Part shown: piece by piece, positions 7,110 through 9,885 of the stretch
Position numbering within the stretch: position 1 is the first letter of the stretch
How the letters are laid out: each line of letters opens with the position of its first letter
DNA from: JAUXFK01 sp034189035
GTDB lineage: Bacteria > Desulfobacterota > UBA8473
DNA length: 9,885 bases
Assembly (NCBI GenBank): GCA_034189035.1
Contig: JAXHVA010000133.1
Span: forward strand, 1 to 9,885
Direction: 5' to 3'
Made by a program: the position numbers and the translations under genes
The notes under the pieces: model-generated
Database searches by the model: none
What the model saw: the letters and a program-made list of their open reading frames with translations, nothing else
What the model was told of the DNA's origin: nothing

Positions 7110-7129
7110 ATAAAATTTATTAATTTTAT
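7110..7129. repeat. Perfect AT stem-loop upstream of the mutase gene
   Basis: ATAAAATT (7110-7117) and AATTTTAT (7122-7129) are perfect eight-base arms around a four-base loop. They lie in the 49-base gap between the FAA-family stop and the mutase ribosome binding site. The stem is all A/T, so it would be weak in RNA; as DNA it could be a protein site. Function unknown. Confidence 0.5.
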
Positions 7130-7140
7130 CCCAACGGGCT

Positions 7141-8151
7141 TTACAAAGATTCCTCCTTTACTACCTGATTTCTTATAATACCTATATTCTCTATCTCAAG
7201 TTCAACAGTGTCACCGGGTTTCAGCCATCTGTCAAAATGCATCCCACACCCCTCGCCAGGAGTTCCAGAAAGGAACATACACCCCGGATAGAGTGTCTGG
7301 TCTTTTGACAGATGAGAGATAAGCCTGGGGATCTTCCAATACATATCCTTTGTATTGGCCATGGACCAGAGTTCACCATTGACCTTTGCAGTCATCTTCA
7401 GATTATGTGGGTCTTTTATCTCATCATGCGTTGTCAGGCATGGGCCCATTACCGTTCCTGTATCAAAGTCCTTGCCTTTAATTGGTCCTAGCGGCATAGT
7501 GAGGATCTCTTTTATCTCGATGTCTCTGGCACTCATATCATTAACCACACTATAGCCTGCCACATATTCGTAGGCCTTTTCCTCTGGTATGTCCTTGCCT
7601 TTTTTGCCAATACAAATGGCAAGCTCGAGTTCATAATCAAATCTCTGCGTAAATGAAGGCCATAAAATAGACTCCTGTGTACCTATTATAGAACAAAGGT
7701 TTATCTTGTATCCGATGGGAATTTCATACCATTCTTTGGGGATTTCCACTCCCATTTTTACGCAGCCCATCTTTATATGAGCCTCGAATGTAGAAAAATC
7801 TACCATCAACCTGGGGTTTGGCAAAGGCGCCTTGAGCCTTACCATGCCTTTCATGTATACCACTTTCCCTCTATTGGGGGCCTCGATCTCTTTCCATTGG
7901 GAGATAATTCCCGAAATGTACTCGACCGTCTTTCTTGCTGCGTCCATCGCCCCTTGTCCGCCGTCAAGGAAATCGAGCATAGAAGGCGGTACAAGGGCAT
8001 TTGCTATATCAAGGGCCTTGTCTTGTTTGTCGACCTCTGCGATATACGTAGCATATCCAAGTGTAAGGTCCACGATCTTATCCTCAATGATCGCCCCAAT
8101 CCTATCGAACACCCCCAAAGAGGTCTTCACCTCAAAAGTTACGAGTTTCAT
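7141..8151 (-). CDS. Fumarylacetoacetate hydrolase (FAA) family protein
   Basis: This 336-residue protein has a full-length FAH fold: a small N-terminal domain (MKLVTFEVKTSLG...IVDLT) and the C-terminal catalytic domain from about residue 105. Metal-binding positions are in place: D118 (VDFSTFEAH), E174 and E176 (DYELELAI) and D205 (VVNDMSARD). The lysine-bearing KGKDFDTGTVMGP stretch (225-237) and the GTPGEGCG loop (296-303) also match. Relatives hydrolyse or decarboxylate beta-keto acids or act as hydratases or isomerases on 2-keto-enoates, with Mg or Mn. Here it may act just before or after the mutase, but the substrate is not known. Its ATG lies two bases after the MBL stop, and its GGAG ribosome binding site lies inside the last MBL codons, so the two are translationally coupled. 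Confidence 0.92.
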   Translation of the reverse strand: MKLVTFEVKTSLGVFDRIGAIIEDKIVDLTLGYATYIAEVDKQDKALDIANALVPPSMLDFLDGGQGAMDAARKTVEYISGIISQWKEIEAPNRGKVVYMKGMVRLKAPLPNPRLMVDFSTFEAHIKMGCVKMGVEIPKEWYEIPIGYKINLCSIIGTQESILWPSFTQRFDYELELAICIGKKGKDIPEEKAYEYVAGYSVVNDMSARDIEIKEILTMPLGPIKGKDFDTGTVMGPCLTTHDEIKDPHNLKMTAKVNGELWSMANTKDMYWKIPRLISHLSKDQTLYPGCMFLSGTPGEGCGMHFDRWLKPGDTVELEIENIGIIRNQVVKEESL

Positions 8152-8153
8152 CT

Positions 8154-9056
8154 CTATTCTCCTTTTACCATTTGAGTCATTTCGGATAAAATATCCGCTA
8201 TATCCAGGGGTATAGCCGGCTCTTCCCCCCTAAATTCACTGTAAAGTCGCTTTACATTGAGCACAATCCTTTCAGGGTCTGCCCATTTTGTAAATTTACC
8301 CAGATTCATATCCTTTGCAGCTTCTAACTCACTCATCCCTGCATCGAAGTGTATTTTCGCCTCTTCAGTTATATGGATCAGATACTCCTGGCTCTCTTTA
8401 ACCCCCTGCTTGTTCGTGATTGGGCCATGACCAGGCACATATATATCTGCTTCCAGATTTGCCAAAAATTCCAGGGTAATAATCCAGCCCTGGATATACC
8501 CCATGAAAGCAAGAGGGGTACATTGGTAGAAGAGCAAATCTCCACAGAAAACGATTCTCTCATTGGGTAGGTATATGAAGACATCACCGGTCGTGTGTGA
8601 AGGGCCTGGATAAATCAACTCAATCTTCCGATCATCCTGATACAGTGTGAGTCTCTTTTCAAAGGTAACATCCTGCAAAGTGACTTTGGCCCCATCTAAA
8701 AGCAATCCTGGAAATACGGCCTCATAAGATCTTGGGTCTGTTTGAATATCCTCATTCGTTTTCTCTCTGCATTTCGAGTGGCATATAGTCTTTGCCTCAG
8801 AAAAGTAGTGATTAGTCCATATATGATCACCATGGCTATGGGTATTGATCAGAAACTTGACTGGTCTGTCAGTGACCTTCTCTATCTCATGAATAAAACC
8901 CTGAACCATATCCTTATTCGATAAAGAATCGATTACAATTGCATCCTGCGTGCCTTTAATAAGCCCTGCATTACTGACAAACCATGTTCCTTCTGCCTGA
9001 ATATAGGCATAAACATCATCAGCTAACTTTTCCATCTTTGTATTCCATACAGCCAT
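8154..9056 (-). CDS. Metallo-beta-lactamase-fold hydrolase
   Basis: This 300-residue protein has a complete MBL-fold metal site: HxHxDH at H73-S-H75-G-D77-H78 (THSHGDH), H154 (PGPSHTTGD), bridging D173 (FCGD) and H210 (VPGHGP). It should bind two Zn or Fe ions and hydrolyse an ester, thioester or lactone; glyoxalase-II-like and lactonase-like members share this layout. There is no signal peptide, so it is cytoplasmic. A C-terminal helical extension (about 215-300) caps the active site and probably sets specificity. ATG 9056 is supported by AGGAGGG a few bases upstream; Met8 has none. It is the first gene of the B12-mutase operon, and its stop (TAG 8154-8156) sits two bases before the FAA-family start. 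A role as CoA-thioesterase or lactonase in that pathway is inference. Confidence 0.92.
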   Translation of the reverse strand: MAVWNTKMEKLADDVYAYIQAEGTWFVSNAGLIKGTQDAIVIDSLSNKDMVQGFIHEIEKVTDRPVKFLINTHSHGDHIWTNHYFSEAKTICHSKCREKTNEDIQTDPRSYEAVFPGLLLDGAKVTLQDVTFEKRLTLYQDDRKIELIYPGPSHTTGDVFIYLPNERIVFCGDLLFYQCTPLAFMGYIQGWIITLEFLANLEADIYVPGHGPITNKQGVKESQEYLIHITEEAKIHFDAGMSELEAAKDMNLGKFTKWADPERIVLNVKRLYSEFRGEEPAIPLDIADILSEMTQMVKGE

Positions 9057-9124
9057 TTCACCCTCCTCTTCTCTTTAGGGATTTTACCTCATTCCATAAC
9101 ACATTAAGATGGCCAATCGATTAA

Positions 9125-9153
9125 TAAATATGCTATAAATATCTCTCTGTCAA
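9125..9153 (-). promoter_or_regulatory. Putative sigma70-type promoter of the B12-mutase operon
   Basis: On the minus strand a perfect TTGACA (-35, 9148-9153) is followed by a 17-base spacer and TATTTA (-10, 9125-9130), a weak match. Transcription would begin near 9118, about 60 bases before the MBL-gene ATG. The weak -10 suggests that an activator may be needed. No other convincing promoter lies between the four genes. Confidence 0.5.
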
Positions 9154-9299
9154 GTCTTCAATCTATAATACCAGATTCGCTTTATTGGGTTTGGTTTTTC
9201 TATAATGACTAAATACAATTCATACACTGGGTATTGATATCAGTAGTAGTAATTGTAGGAATGCGGGTAACAGCTATAAGATTTATGCATCATTTCCAC

Positions 9300-9344
9300 A
9301 ATTAAATATAGACAACGACCTGGCGAAAAGGTATATATTTAATT
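9300..9344. repeat. AT-rich 11-bp inverted repeat with a nested inner repeat
   Basis: AATTAAATATA (9300-9310) and TATATTTAATT (9334-9344) are perfect inverted arms, 23 bases apart. Inside, ACCT (9318-9321) and AGGT (9329-9332) form a smaller nested pair. It lies between the mutase-operon promoter and a tiny plus-strand ORF. It may be a regulator site or a mobile-element end; nothing in the sequence decides between them. Confidence 0.45.
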
Positions 9345-9384
9345 TCCCCAAACATAAACAATACCGGAAGTTAGGAGGTTGCCT

Positions 9385-9471
9385 ATGTGGAAAAGTATAG
9401 TAAATACAGTAATTCAGGTTAGAGAATTGCATGTATGCATCAAAAAAGGTCAAAAAAAGGAGAATAATTAG
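9385..9471 (+). CDS. Possible 28-residue ORF of unknown function
   Basis: An ATG at 9385 follows a strong AGGAGG (9373-9378) at good spacing and opens a frame to TAG 9469-9471. The product begins MWKSIVNTVIQVRELHVCIK and ends in a basic tail. There is no recognisable family and no clear promoter. The excellent ribosome binding site is the main support; it could be a leader peptide or the relic of a gene start disrupted by the transposase insertion to its right. Confidence 0.25.
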   Translation: MWKSIVNTVIQVRELHVCIKKGQKKENN

Positions 9472-9507
9472 ATAATTTTACTTGATATATTATCAGTAAT
9501 GTACTGA

Positions 9508-9559
9508 GCGGCATGGTTCGTAATGACTGATTAATTCAAGGAGTCACAAACCATGCCGC
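9508..9559 (+). promoter_or_regulatory. Stem-loop enclosing the transposase ribosome binding site and start codon
   Basis: GCGGCATGGTT (9508-9518) and AACCATGCCGC (9549-9559) form a perfect 11-bp stem. An inner TGACT (9524-9528) pairs with AGTCA (9542-9546). The AAGGAG ribosome binding site (9538-9543) lies in the loop and inner stem, and the ATG (9553-9555) is inside the right arm. In IS10 and IS50, hairpins of this kind block translation of transcripts entering from outside; I infer the same here. Confidence 0.6.
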
Positions 9560-9885
9560 AAACAATTTGTCCTTATGATAAAAAGTAAGGGAGCTGAACG
9601 CCCCTTTGTAAGCCGGGTACTCTCCCCCGGCCCAACTGGAGTTATGGATCGAGGATACCAATGCCAAAGGCAATTTTATACCTGGCAGGAGGAAAAAAGT
9701 TTTTTGTATGCCGGGTCAAGGCCAGTACCAACAAAATCTCTATCAAAGCTGCCCAGGTGAATCCTGACAGTATCGTCTTTTATGACGCTATAGTTTTGCT
9801 TAGCACACCCGAAACAAATCAAACTGAAAAACCAGTCCGGCTTGTCGGGCATACTAGACTAATGGGTAGCAACACGCCGTTATGG
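9553..9885 (+). mobile_element. IS4-type DDE transposase remnant (runs off the window)
   Basis: A start at ATG 9553 (MPQTICPYDKK) with AAGGAG upstream runs into TAA at 9586. One frame over, from about 9575, comes GPTGVMDRGYQCQRQFYTWQ, with the second-Asp DRGY motif of IS4-family transposases. A single-base loss near 9688-9691 shifts the frame; the family sequence resumes as GKKFFVCRVKASTNK, then FYDAIVLLSTPETNQTEKPV, and stays open to the window end. Only about 30 codons separate the ATG from DRGY, where full-length relatives have roughly 170-200, so the region with the first catalytic Asp appears to be deleted. The element is inactive as read. The catalytic Glu region would lie beyond the window. 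Confidence 0.72.

Noticed and set aside
9201..9206. TATAAT on the plus strand as a promoter for the small ORF at 9385
   Set aside because: No acceptable -35 hexamer lies 16-18 bases upstream and there is no extended -10.
1..9885. CRISPR arrays, tRNA or rRNA genes
   Set aside because: No regularly spaced direct repeats, cloverleaf pattern or rRNA-conserved stretches were seen on either strand.

Overview
The window reads as a decaying, insertion-sequence-scarred stretch of chromosome from a moderately AT-rich bacterium that appears to be anaerobic or at least dependent on vitamin B12. Almost all genes lie on the minus strand. A B12-dependent acyl-CoA mutase with its cobalamin subunit on a separate gene, next to CoA- and ring-catabolism enzyme families, together with a PilZ protein and a chemoreceptor, suggests a Desulfobacterota-like (deltaproteobacterial, possibly syntrophic) host. 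That assignment is inference from gene content, not from a marker gene.

Right to left in transcription order, the main unit starts at a sigma70-like promoter near 9125-9153. It encodes a metallo-beta-lactamase-fold hydrolase (8154-9056), a fumarylacetoacetate-hydrolase-family protein (7141-8151), a mutase catalytic subunit (5412-7091) and a B12-binding subunit (4929-5351). A TIM-barrel amidohydrolase (3681-4757) follows on the same strand with its own ribosome binding site, but two early stops and three frameshifts have destroyed it. The four upstream genes are intact. The mutase keeps the family fold but has lost the usual catalytic residues, including the active-site histidine (Asp here) and glutamine (Leu here). 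The cluster is therefore probably a catabolic module for an unidentified acyl-CoA substrate: mutase for carbon-skeleton rearrangement, FAA-family protein for C-C cleavage, decarboxylation or hydration, MBL protein for thioester or lactone hydrolysis.

Left of this, 3161-3542 holds a plus-strand IS630-family transposase relic, then an exported alpha/beta hydrolase (2063-3001), a possible 58-residue small ORF (1852-2028), and a PilZ protein (1313-1720) with a full-consensus promoter (1826-1855). The PilZ gene is followed after 34 bases by a methyl-accepting chemotaxis protein (about 130-1278) riddled with TAA/TAG stops and frameshifts. Its tail runs in frame into the C-terminal half of an IS3-type OrfA (1 to about 131). 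The right end (9508-9885) holds an IS4-type transposase relic whose start codon sits inside a strong stem-loop, and 9240-9480 contains a tiny ORF and an AT-rich inverted repeat.

Damage is concentrated in accessory and mobile genes, while the four-gene B12 mutase operon, the hydrolase and PilZ remain open. Sequencing error cannot be fully excluded for single lesions such as the C11 run, but the number and spread of the lesions favour real gene decay.
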